Shown piece after piece: positions 23,971 through 34,766 of a DNA stretch of 64,000 nt (position 1 is the stretch's first letter; the number at the start of each line of letters is the position of its first letter). This DNA comes from Chrysoporthe austroafricana (taxonomy: Eukaryota > Ascomycota > Sordariomycetes > Diaporthales > Cryphonectriaceae), in NCBI GenBank assembly GCA_001051155.2, contig JYIP02000006.1, forward strand, positions 2,294,001-2,358,000, in the 5' to 3' direction. A program made the position numbers and the translations under genes. The notes under the pieces are model-generated. The model searched no databases, was not told the DNA's origin, and saw only the letters and a program-made list of their open reading frames with translations.

Positions 23971-25272
23971 CTCGATCAAGAGGATGTGGTCAGAAAACGA
24001 CCTCACCTAAAAAGTATATCGTGATACGGGAAATGCACCTTTGGTCGGAGGGCACTACGGACACGCCTTCAAAGAGGCTACGTAGCTTTCATGGAAGAAG
24101 GTTGTCTATTTGCAATCAAGCAACAACTTGTTGATGCCACATCAAACAATCCGGACCGACTCTGTTCTGGTTGTCGAGCTCAGTACCCCAGATACCCGGC
24201 ATTGTTCATCAAGACTACAGAACACCAACGCTTGCTAAGCGCGAATGCGGAAGACCTATCTCGGACTGATAGAAAACTGCATTCAATGCCTGAAGTGTGA
24301 AAACATGTTTCATAAAGGGGTATGATGTAGAACGCGCGCCCGTCAAACAATTACAGCAACTGCCATGAAAGCATGGCCGCTGGAATGAGGATTCCTCCAG
24401 AGCTTTTGAACAGATGCGTTGCAACAAGTCACACCTTTCTAGAATGAGTCCGACTTGATGCTTGTGTTGGAGCCAAGATTTTGATTGAGTGGTTATGGAC
24501 GTGACTGCAGAATTTATACGAGAATGGGGTTTTCGTTACTGTGTCCGTATTCATAAGAAGATCCGACTCTCCAACTACATTGTTTCTATCATCAACAATT
24601 GACTTGGGGGACGCAAATCGTAGTCTCCTGCGTACCAGCCGGGTTTGTTTAGTTAGTTAACCGTATCCAACCCTCGGGGCTAGCTCATACAAGGCCAGAG
24701 GCTTCATTCCTACCATTTGCGCGACTAGGTCGCTAAGGCATCGCAGATATTATCATCACCTGTCGACCGTGAACTGAGTTCCTTTGGATAGGGAGGGTAA
24801 ATTTTTGGGTGACTGGTACCTACTTGTGACGGCCCTGTCGATCCAGTAAAGATTAATAGCCGACCGTCTTTTTTTGTTCTTTCTCCTGAATTACCGTCCG
24901 ATGTACGTTGGTTTTGGGCTGGGGGCCCCGTATTCGGTCTTGAGAACGTTAATGGCTACTGTGTCCCCCATGGGTACGCATGGATAATTTGCAAAACATA
25001 TGTCACTCTGATATCATTCATGCCATCCGTCGTGGTTGCTCCCAAACCCCGTTCTGCGTTGATCGGAGCAATAGTTGACCGCCCCGGAGGCGCGTATCGG
25101 GGCGGCGGCCCGGACGCGGTGGTACAGGGGGCCCCAGCACGTCCCCTCACAGCCGAAGATTCTCCGTCACGTCACGGGGCTCCCTCCTGTTGGCACAAGA
25201 TGTAGTCTAAAGAAGCGGTCGAGGCCTGAGACTTTGGATTTCTGGCAGCTTCCGCAATCCCTCCCCGACATC

Positions 25273-27051
25273 ATGGCGGCGTCAACCCAGACGGTGGTGC
25301 TAGAGGCCCGGCAGGCCGCCCCGGGCGTGGAACATGAGCTGCGCCAGATCCGCAGGCCGACCGCGGCTGCGGCGACGTGGCCGGGAGCCGCAGCGGCAGA
25401 GGAGATATCCCCACCGGCGGGCGCGTGGCGACAACAACAGCGACAAGAACAACAACAACAACAATCTGCGCCGGTGACGACGACCTCAGCCCCGCCTCCG
25501 CTCTGGCGCAGGCTCAAGGTCTTCGGGGTCGGGTTCTCCTTCTTCTGCGCCGGCGTCAATGACGGCACGCTGGGCCCGTCCATCCCGTACATGCTGACCT
25601 CCTTCTCGATTGGGACGGGGGAGATCGCCATCCTGTGAGCCCTGCCCTCCCACGCCTGGGCTAGGGCTTCCGAGAAGAGGGCTGGACGGGTGCTGACCAC
25701 CGCTCCTAGATACGCCTGCTCCTTCATAGGGTGGCTCCTAGCCACCCTCACTAGCCCGCTGCTGACGCCGCGCCTGGCCCTCGGGCAGCTGCTCCTCCTC
25801 GGCGCGGCGCTCCAGCTGCTGGCCCAGTGCCTGCGGCCGTGGGCGCCGCTGCCCCTGTTCTGCGCGACGTTCTCCCTGCAGGCCCTCGGGACCGGCTTCC
25901 AGGACGCCCACGGCAACACGTTCGTGAGCGGCGTGAGGCGCGCCCACCGCTGGCTGGGGTTCATCCACGCCATGTACGCGCTCGCCCTCGTCATCGGCCC
26001 GCTGATCGCCACGTCCGTCGCCTCCCACCCGGGCGGCCCGGGCGGCGGCGCCACCGGCGGCGAGGGGTCGTGGCGGCGGACATATTTCGTCACGATCGGC
26101 GTCAACCTCGTGAATCTGGTGTGGGTCATGCTCGCGTTCAGGGACTCGCTGTGGCAGATCCACCGGAGGGGCGAGGAATCTGTGGCCGACGAGGAAAGGC
26201 GGGAGGGCGGTCAGCAGCAGGCGCAGCAGGAGGCAAGGCAGACGGACTCATCTGCCTTACGTGATATGGTTGTCATGTTGAAGGTGAAGGATGTCTGGCT
26301 GATCAGCCTGTTCTTCTTCTTCGCGCTCGGGGCGTCGATGACTTCTAGTGGTGAGCCTAATATCTTGCATGATAAGTATCCGGGGCACGACCCCGTTGAG
26401 ACTAGAGGATGGGCTTGCTGACTTGGGGGCTCCAGGCTGGGTCGTCGACTACCTCGTCCAAGTCCGCGGGGGCGACCTGTCAAAGGTCGGATACGTGCCC
26501 ATGGGCTATTCCGCGGGCCTCCTCCTGGGACGTCTTTTGCTTCCTGAGCCGACGTACCGGTTCGGAGAGAAGCGGGCACTCTTGGTGTTTTTCGTGATCA
26601 CCATCGGGTTCCAGTTGGTCTTCTGGCTGGTGCCGAACATTGTTGCGGACGCCACAGCGCTGAGCGTCCAGGGATTCTTCCAGGGGCCATTTTTCGCAAC
26701 GGCAAGTACTGTTCCGTGCCCATAATGGAGGCGAAGCAGCCACGATTCCATGCTAAGAAGACCCTTCCTAATAGGGCGTCTCGGTTGCGTCCAAGATTTT
26801 TCCAAGGAAGATCCAGGCCGCGGCTCTAAGTCAGTCTCTCCCCCGTCAAACTAACTCTCCCACTGATTGTCCTCCCTGCAGGCTTTGTCTTCGTTGTTGC
26901 CCAAGCGGGAGCAGCCATCTTCCCCTCGGTCACGGGCCTGATCGCCGAGAGGGCTGGCGTGCAGGTCCTGCAGCCCATGATCCTGGCCCAGCTCGTTGCA
27001 GCAACCATCTTGTGGTGGCTTGTGCCCAAGGCCGCGGAACGCAGAGAGTGA
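25273..27051 (+). CDS. Major facilitator superfamily transporter (497 aa, 5 exons)
   Basis: Exons are 25273-25634, 25710-26350, 26436-26701, 26775-26829 and 26882-27051. After a disordered Ala/Gln-rich N-terminus, the first helix region reads FGVGFSFFCAGVNDGTLGPSIPYML. This resembles the FHS-type sugar permease branch and fungal Bsc6-like proteins. Hydrophobic segments continue through LGTGFQDAHGN, a central polar loop (about WQIHRRGEES to RQTDSS), and a second half ending LVAATILWWLVPKAAERRE. The third intron starts GCAAGT (26702) and is needed to join FFAT to GVSVASK as in homologues: a GC-AG intron. The fourth donor, GTCAGT, is weak. ATG 25273 was chosen; an in-frame ATG at 25075 would add 66 unlikely residues. 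Substrate unknown. Confidence 0.87.
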
Positions 27052-28956
27052 GGTCTTATCTTTCAGGCCCGCCCTCCATACTATCACGGACAATTTTAGA
27101 AAACAGCTTGGCTGAGACCGGGGAGCGGGAGGAGTGATAGGGGGCCTGTGCAAGTAACAGGAGAGTGGTGAGGAAGTCATTGTGAAAGAGGCTCAGAACC
27201 TTGTTTCACAGTAGGAGATCTAGTCATGCGTTTGTATGAGAGCTTATGCCGCTCGGTACCAAGCTTCAGTAACTTTCTCCTTTTAGAACCCAGGGCCTCA
27301 GCACAGCAACTTTGTTCTGCTCTGCGACATGAAGATCTTCAAGCGCGACTTCGCAATGCGAGGAGCGTCCAGCAGTGGTCAACTGATCTGGAGACTACAC
27401 CCCCTCGGAGACCGCCCCTAGGACCAGCGATACGAGCTAGACGGCCCGACGTATTCCCAACAGACAGAACCGGAAAGTCGGCTGAACGGCTCGAGCGCTG
27501 GGTCTCAGGAAGGGCTCGACTTCTCTGGCGGTGTTGGTCACTGCACCGCTGGCTGATGCGGATTATTGGACGGCCGCCCGCAGTCTCCTGCTGCCGCGGT
27601 GCGTACTCGCAGTCGCTCTCGGGGCTGGGTTTCGATTCTGGGACAAGACTCCATCCCGTCTCCTTTTGAGGGTCGTGTAGTAGTGCGCCGCCCCCCGATA
27701 GTCTCGAGCCATTGGAGGCTCCGTCTTGCCCTTTCCCGAGGGCCATGGTCCATCTTGCATCGAGGCTCCTTGTGGCGGAGCCCGCGGGTGAGCTGTTTCC
27801 GTATTACGTCTCACAGTGCCCTCGTGTCGGCTGCCTGCGCGTCGAGGCCGACATCTTGGCCGAGATGGTGACTGCCGCCGGGCTCTCTGTTCCTGGGAGG
27901 AGGCAGAGAGATCTCGTATCGGACGGCGCCTGGGGACGCGCCCCAGCCCACTCCCCCTTGGCCTCCTTCTCGATTCACTTGAACCAAATATAACCAACCA
28001 GACCTGCGCGGCAGCGAAAGGGATCACCTTGTCCCGACCGACCCGTAGGAGCGACTCCCTTCTCGCTGATAGCGCGGAGCCACTCGGCGGGGACCCTGCC
28101 GACGCCATTGCGCGGCCTATACTCGTATAGAGCGGGAGCAGGCCGAGACGTGTACCGAGGCGGCCTTCCTTCTCTGCTCGTGGTTGCAGGAGGACGGGCT
28201 GGGCGCGCGCAGCAGAGGGGATGCCCGGCAGAGGCTCGGCGACCGTGCAGGCGGGGGGTTTAGCCTCTCGGCCGGATGCCAGATCTCTGCTGGTCATGGT
28301 GCTGCTGCAGCAGAGCCGGAGGGGGGACGGATAGCAGATAGGTTATACCACAGCATGCGCGCCATGCGCGCCACCGAGGCCCCTCCCCCCCGGTCGCTCC
28401 CCTCCCTGGCCACGATCATGCAGAGGGCAGCCTGATACAGCCATGATGCATACGCCGGTGGTGCGAGTTTCCCTCTCGGGGGTGGTGCTGGCAGAGTCGC
28501 AGAGTGGCGGTCAGTCGGTCGGTCGCTCGGCGGGCTAGACCGCTGGCCTGGGTGGCTGAGTCGCGGCGAGCCACGTGCTGCTCCGCGGTCGCGGTGCTCG
28601 TACCGTATGCAAGCTAATCTCGAGCCACTGCAGGGGGAGAAGAGATAGTGCGGATGGCCTCTGATCTCCTGCCCGTTGGGAACGACGCCGTCTTGGTGGC
28701 GCCTGCAGGGTGCCTGCGCCCAGAGCCGGTAGTGCTACCTAGGACCATGGTGTCATAGGTAGTACGGTAATATGTCGTATCACTGTAGTACTAAGTAGTG
28801 CTGGTGCTGATGCTGGCGCCGGCGCTCAGCCTCTTCGAGTTATTACGTGCCACACGAGGCGTTATCGCGGAGGAGAGATCTCCTCTGGATCTCAGGATCT
28901 GACAGGCCTGCATGGGCTCTGGACCGGCTGCGTCTTCCCTAGAGCGGAACAGCTTT

Positions 28957-28992
28957 TTGGGGGGGCACTTGGGGGGCCACTTGGGGGGCCAG
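28957..28992. repeat. 12-bp tandem repeat, 3 units
   Basis: Three near-identical TTGGGGGG(C/G)CAC/G units each contain a run of six or seven G on the plus strand. Confidence 0.9.
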
Positions 28993-30867
28993 CTGTGGTG
29001 GAGGAGCCCCTGAGGGGCGGCTTGTGGGGTGCTATCGCTCTCCCGCCGGCCCACTACCATAATATCGTACCATTCAGTAAACCTTGTTCAAACGGCCTGT
29101 CATAGTATCCTCTGCAGGGCCGACAAGTCGTATGTCAGTGGCTGCTAGGCGAAACAGGCTAACAGGCCAAGAGGATAAGGGTGTTTGTTGAGGCGCTGCC
29201 AGGGCCGCCCGCATGCCGTGGTGGTGTTGTGTTGTTATTACTATCATTATTGTACGAGCCACGAGTGGGACCCTGGGTCGATCGGCGATGGACTGACTTG
29301 ACCGATTGATTGATTGCTGGAGATGCGGACGTGCACGGCGCCAGCCTCTGCAGGATGCTCATCTTCATGCCATGTGCCAGCCACCTATCCTCCCACTGGC
29401 CGACTGTCTGGGATAGTGATATGGCACCGCATCCAGACCAGACATCGGCGGCGGCCTGGTGCAACGTTATTGGAGACAAAGAGAGAGACAGAAGAAAAAA
29501 AGAGGAGAGAGAGGAGGGGGGTCGAGACAGGCGAGATTGTGTCGGCTGTGTGGACCCACACAGGCACATGGGCCGGGGCGGATGGACACGCGTCAACCCG
29601 GCCGAGACTGTCGCCATTTTTAAACTGCACGTTCCAGGAAGGGCCCAGGCCAGCAAGACGTCGAGAGTGTGTGTGAGAGCGTGCGATAGACAGATAGATA
29701 GAGTGAGGTCGAGCAGATGGGACGGACCACCGACAGGTTACGCGTATCCTTCCTTCACCGCGGGCTCAACTTAGAACAGGGCGACGGCAGGACGCCCAAT
29801 CCACAGCTCATGACTGGCCGCGACCCCTGCGTCTCGTGTTCCAGATTTGAGCCTCCCTGGCCTGTGTCTCTGGGCCTGCAAGTGGCCGCTGAGGATGCGA
29901 GTATCGATGGAGGGGCGGCGCTCGCTGCACGGGGGGACGTTGACTCGCGTGTGCAGGGCACGGGATGATGCCGTGAGAGAGGGAACAAACACATTGATGA
30001 TGCTATGACAAGGGCCTGCCATTGCCTGGTCCGCACGCTGGCTGGATACCACCATACTACTACCAGTCCAGCAAGTAGCTAAGTGATTACGGTAGACACG
30101 CAGGAGTGGCAGGACAGTTCTCCTGATAGCAGACCAGGACGGTGCCCAGCGCGGGACACAGCAGCAGCCCATCCCTGGAGGCGAGCCGCCATCCCAAGTA
30201 AGTAGTGTCGGTGGGCGGCACCAGCCTTGCATGTGGGACGGGCCAATGGGCGGTGCTGCTGGAGGCAATGGACTACCTAAAACAGTAAGAGGTTCGCTGG
30301 GAGGGCCAGGACGGTGGACGGCAGGGCCATGGGAATATCCGCGGGTGGGGACAAAGGACGGCCCTCAGGGGCAAAAAGAGTGGCGGGCTGGGGGCACCCC
30401 CGCCGGCGGGCCTGCTGGGGACCACTGGGGGACCACTATCTGCTATAGCATACACACTGCCATGACTGCTGCTACAGCACCCCGTCGCCGTGCTAGGTAT
30501 AGGGTCGCTAGGCTCGTTTCGGTTATACCTGCAGATCCCACCTAGCAGGCGCCCCTAGGCTGCCCGTGCGCCTAGGTAAATTGAGCTTGTCGACGTGCCT
30601 GTACTACTATGGTAAGTAGGCAAAAACCACTGGCCAGTCAGGCCAATCATGCCAGTCATGCCAGTCGCTGTGGTGGTGTGTGTATGTCTCTCTCTCTCTC
30701 CGCCTTGGCATGAAAATCGTCGGCCGGGGGATGACCGCCAGGGTGCCCTCGCCTGCTCATTTCCCATGTGCGCTTCCCCAGGTAAAACTGCTCGTCCTCG
30801 CCCGTCCTGGTCCTGTTGTTTTCATCTGCCTGGTTGATGATCCTGCTCTTGGTCGGCCACAACCACC

Positions 30868-30909
30868 ACCGCTACCGTTACCGCTACCGTTACCGCTACC
30901 GCTGCCGCT
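30868..30909. repeat. 6-bp repeat, 7 units (ACCGYT)
   Basis: ACCGCT and ACCGTT alternate and end in GCCGCT, then run into a GCT/CTG-rich tract. Confidence 0.9.
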
Positions 30910-31087
30910 GCTGCTGACGCTGACTGTGACTGCCGGGTCCTGATCACGACGAGGCAGACGAGGCGAGGGAATCTGTAGCAGGTGTCACTTGTTTGCGCCC
31001 CTCTTCCCTCTCACGTCAGTCACGGGCCGCACTGCTGCGAGGCTGACCTGCAGCCGTACGGCGCACCGCAGACAACCTCTCACCATC

Positions 31088-31119
31088 CACCGCACCACCG
31101 CACCACCGCACCACCGCAC
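31088..31119. repeat. 8-bp repeat CACCGCAC, 4 perfect units
   Basis: Four exact copies, with more CACCGC-like sequence on either side. Confidence 0.92.
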
Positions 31120-31877
31120 CGCCGCCCGTCTCACAGCACCCCTACTCGCGCCCCTCCGCCGCGCCCTTCCTTCTCTGGACCGGATCGTTGATCCTCCCCT
31201 GGGGCCCTCGACCACTCGCAATCTCGAGAGAGACATACAGATGGGCCGGCAGTAAACAGTTGTGCCCCATCGCCTCCTCCCACTCCTCCCGCCCTCCCCA
31301 CTAATCGGCGGCACCGTGACCTCGCTCTCTCTCTCTTATTTTTTTTTCATTCTTACATCTCTCTCTCTTTATCTATCTGCCTCCATATCTCTCTCGACGG
31401 TTCCGGTCCGACTTGGCGCTGGCACCATCCGGTCACCTCGAGGGGTCTGGGTATCACAAGCGAAGCTGTTTGGCAAGCACCTCGCGCGCACACGCACACG
31501 CACGCACGCACACACACAAGTAGTAAGTCGCAGCAGAGCATGAGCCACCGGGTCCCACCCGCCGTCGCCCTTTCTCGAATGTTTTGGCCGCGGCGAGGCC
31601 CTCCCCTCCCCTCGTGCTGCTTGCGGAGAGGACCCGTCGTGTTGGCTAGCTATATCTGACATTCTCCCCCAGGCCTACACCGCCCGCCCGACGGCTCCCA
31701 GCTTTTTTTTTTTAACCCCCCCCACGGCTTGTGTCGAAGCTGCCGATTCCAACCAGCAAACACCGGCCGCCGAGCAGACCCGTCGTCACCTGGCATAATT
31801 ACTACTGCAACAGTTATCCTCCTGGCCCCCCCCCTCCCGCGACAGCAGCCCGTCCTGACCACCGCCTGCCCTTCGCC

Positions 31878-32411
31878 ATGGCCGCGCCAAACGAGAAGGC
31901 GGACGTCGCCGTCACCACCACGGCGCAGCACCTCACCGACAAGTCCCCCGCGATAATAACTAACACCTCGATCGAGAACCTGTCCCCGTCCCCGGCCGTC
32001 TCCACCACGCCCTCCCAATCCGTCGAGCTCCACCGCCCCTCCGACGTCTCGACTCCGGCCACCGCCCACAATGAGGGCCTCAACCCCTTCGACACCGACC
32101 TGGAGGCCATGGTCTCCTCGCGCACGCTGACCAGCGGCGACGATTCGTGCGGCATGAAGTCCACGACCAACATCAACGTCAAGGGCAGCCCGGACTGCCA
32201 GGTCTGGCCCGGCAAGGACCACTGGAAGAGGAAGGCCAAGACGGCGCGCGTCAACCGCCACTCGTGCCAGATGCTCGCCAAGATGAGCAAGCGCAACCGG
32301 ATAATAGCCAAGATCTCCATCATCGCCCTGATCCTCGCCGTCGCCGTCGCCGTGGGCCTCGGCGTGAGCAAGTCCCTGGGGGCCGCCATCTGGAGCCCCA
32401 AGGACGACTGA
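31878..32411 (+). CDS. Small tail-anchored-type membrane protein (177 aa)
   Basis: A single frame starts MAAPNEKADV; an upstream in-frame ATG at 31731 is ignored because the added residues look like translated 5' UTR. The first 100 residues are Ser/Thr/Pro-rich. NPFDTDLEAM is followed by a Cys/Trp phrase (SPDCQVWPGKDHWKRKAK), then a basic stretch (RVNRHSCQMLAKMSKRNR). One hydrophobic segment (about residues 142-162, IIAKISIIALILAVAVAV) lies close to the C-terminus GAAIWSPKDD. The NPFDTD, WPG and GLGVSKSLGAAIW motifs look like those of an uncharacterised family found in many filamentous ascomycetes. Membrane and topology are inferred; function unknown. Confidence 0.78.
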   Translation: MAAPNEKADVAVTTTAQHLTDKSPAIITNTSIENLSPSPAVSTTPSQSVELHRPSDVSTPATAHNEGLNPFDTDLEAMVSSRTLTSGDDSCGMKSTTNINVKGSPDCQVWPGKDHWKRKAKTARVNRHSCQMLAKMSKRNRIIAKISIIALILAVAVAVGLGVSKSLGAAIWSPKDD

Positions 32412-32418
32412 GAAGAGA

Positions 32419-32442
32419 AGAGAGAGAGAGAGAGAGAGAGAG
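32419..32442. repeat. (AG)12 microsatellite
   Basis: Twelve AG units start eight bases after the stop codon at 32411, inside the presumed 3' UTR. Confidence 0.95.
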
Positions 32443-34178
32443 GGCCTCGCTCGACCCACCAGCCCACCTCACTCACCACCCGCCCACTGCACACGTGTGA
32501 CTTCGGACGCTATAATGTACTACGCCCGGCCAATGGTTCGTGGGACGTGCCTGCGGACCGCACGGCTGCCGATAGGGCGGCTCTGGTCACACTTCGTCAC
32601 CCAGATCCGTCATATCTGAACGACGACAAACATCATCACCCCACCATCCTCATCCCACCCGAACGTCAGATGGCCAGAGCCCTGTTTGTCTGTACATACC
32701 TCGGACGCCCACCAAATCCTCCCGGTCTCACCACGAGTGGGGCCCCTGTTACGACTACCGCGAGATAACTAAACATTACAAGCACATGAGACTTGTACGG
32801 CGTTTCTGGAGTCCAAACCAAACGAATAAACAATCGTCAAATCGACCCGGTGTTGGGCGTTCGCGGAGCCGGACGGGAGCCAGACCTTCCTGTCTCCCGT
32901 CCTAGACTGGCTGGCAGCTTCTTATTTCCTTTTTCTATTTTTCCGCCCTGGATGTTTTTTGCTACTATTGTGCTGGATTTCGAAAGAGGGACGAGAGAAG
33001 ACGGACGAGCGCGAGCCTTCTTGGCGCTTTCGCCATTTTATCATGCTGGCGCGGGCGGGAAAGGGACCCAGGCCTTCGCCGAGGACAGAGAGCGGCAGAG
33101 GCCGGATTGCTTGTCTTTCATTATACCAACCACTAGGGAGAGGTTCGAGGCCTGATGACCAGGCCGCTTTATACCCATATTTCAATCAGACGAGGCCCGA
33201 GAGCATCTGCAACGCCTCTCCTGCTGTCATGTTCACCTTTCAGCTCCTTTCCGTCCCTTGCATGTTGTCTGCGCGCCGTGATATGTCCGCCCCCCCCTTC
33301 TCTCTCTCCCTATGACTCTTGTGCCATAGTGGAAGCCTAGCCGCTCGCCTGCGAGGCATCAGGCTTGGCCCAGCTCCCGTGCAGATCTGAGGGATTGGGC
33401 CACGACGAGCCAGAGCATGAAGGGGTCTTGCTTGGCAGGTGAGAGCTGAAACTACGGCAGAGCTGATCCTATGCCCATCCTACTCGCCGTGAGGGGGCCC
33501 GAGACCCTACTGCTATTATCGCAGGTGCTCGGGCCTGCAAAAGTCAGCAATGAAGTCTGTGACAGACAGATCCAAGGAACGGGCGCCCGCCCGGCGGACG
33601 GGTCGAGCTGGCCGGAGCCCGGGTCCCTGATGATCAGGGAGCTGGCGGGTCGACGAGGGAACGCGGCCGCATGGCCTGCTGGTTATGTTCGGGGAGACTG
33701 CGGACGGCTGACGGTTTCCCTGTGATGCGAAGGTCTGGTCGGTGCGGCTCATTGCGCGGCTCACACTGGATCTTCTCAGGCCCGGCTGGATGTCGTCTGT
33801 CGTGGAGGGCTGCTGTGTCTTCTCTTGGGGAGCTCATGCTACGGGTGGATAGCGGGCAACGAGCATCTGGATCGCCTCGCTGCAAGGCAAGTGAGCCGGT
33901 CACCATTGGTCATGAAAAAGCAAGTCACAAGTCAATATATATCGAAGTCAAGGGCGTCGGGGAACAGAAAATGGTTGTATTCATCATGAAGTGAGGGCAC
34001 ATCTATCTGTCCCTACATTGTACAGCTCAAGGAAAGCAATGACTGATGATTGGTTAGCACAGTCTAGGGGACAACTCACCTTCTGCTCCCACACCACAGC
34101 GTTAGCAGGGTGGGCATCATCCTACAGACGGAGACCAAAGGGCGCCGGCGGGGTCCGGACGCACGCTCATCTCCTCAC
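32443..34178. other. Intergenic, no gene seen
   Basis: Only short, non-conserved frames on both strands. The right end may include a 3' exon of the minus-strand gene that begins at 34766. Confidence 0.5.
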
Positions 34179-34766
34179 TCACTTGGCCCACGCACGGCTG
34201 GCTGCACCGGTGAGCGGGATAGCCTCGAACGCACTCTGCGGCTGCACGTAGAAGGAGATCGTCCTGGCGGGGGGCGCGGGCCGCTGCTGCATGAAGAGCG
34301 GCTCCGGGTCGAAGCTGTCGTCGAGGTCCTCGTCCGTGAGCTCGTACCAGGGCTTCGGGGTCGACGGCACGTAAGGGTTCCTGCTGCCGGTGCCGACGAT
34401 GGCTATGACGGAGTCCACGGCGGAGGCGATGCTCGCGGGGCGCGACGACGACGACGACGCCGCCGCCCGGGGCCGAGGGCCCGGGGCCCCGTCCCGGCCC
34501 GTGCTGAAGTCCGTGTACTGCGGCATCTCGGCCAGCTCCACGTCGCCGGAGCCCGGGCCGCTGCTGCTGCGGTCGGCGCGGCCCCTCGGCAGCCACTCGC
34601 CGTGTGCCAGCCCGTGCAGGAGGAACGCACCAAGCCCTAGGAGGCCCGGCGGCAGCGGGCGCGCAGCGCCCGCGTCGGGGTGGCGCTTCGTGTACCAGAC
34701 TGCGGTGATGAAGCCGAGCGGCACGAGGCCTACGAGGAAGTAGAGCGGGAGGAAGTTGGGCGCCAT
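34179..34766 (-). CDS. Predicted membrane protein, 195 aa, function unknown
   Basis: The frame starts MAPNFLPLYFLVGLVPLGF, giving a strong hydrophobic segment at about residues 4-24. A second, weaker one follows (PGLLGLGAFLLHGLAHG). The rest is polar: an acidic and Ser-rich linker (SSSSSRPASIASAVDS), then NPYVPSTPKPWYELTDEDLDD, FDPEPLFMQQR and a terminal ISFYVQPQSAF block. The last codons read GCC AAG TGA, but the same bases form AA|GTGAGT, a consensus donor. A branch-like CTAAC and a CAG acceptor follow at about 34084-34110, so splicing could change the last one or two residues. No family was recognised. Coding is supported by the ordered composition and the N-terminal anchor. Confidence 0.6.
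   Translation of the reverse strand: MAPNFLPLYFLVGLVPLGFITAVWYTKRHPDAGAARPLPPGLLGLGAFLLHGLAHGEWLPRGRADRSSSGPGSGDVELAEMPQYTDFSTGRDGAPGPRPRAAASSSSSRPASIASAVDSVIAIVGTGSRNPYVPSTPKPWYELTDEDLDDSFDPEPLFMQQRPAPPARTISFYVQPQSAFEAIPLTGAASRAWAK

Larger units (their letters stand above)
21495..25272. other. Gene-free stretch between sugar kinase and MFS gene
   Basis: No supported gene in 3.8 kb. Parts near 22.1-24.9 kb look richer in A/T than the flanks and may be old, eroded repeats, but no transposon protein could be read. Two small tandem repeats are listed separately. The ends should contain the 5' region of the kinase gene and the promoter of the transporter. Confidence 0.5.
27052..31877. other. Gene-free region with microsatellites
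   Basis: No supported gene in 4.8 kb. Long frames such as the minus-strand one at 27563-28297 lack protein-like character. The right end (31.3-31.7 kb) has CT- and CA-rich simple sequence and probably includes the promoter and 5' UTR of the gene at 31878. Confidence 0.5.

Noticed and set aside
27563..28297. 244-codon minus-strand frame downstream of the MFS gene
   Set aside because: Random-looking Arg/Pro/Ser content and overlap with other frames of similar length; no motif.
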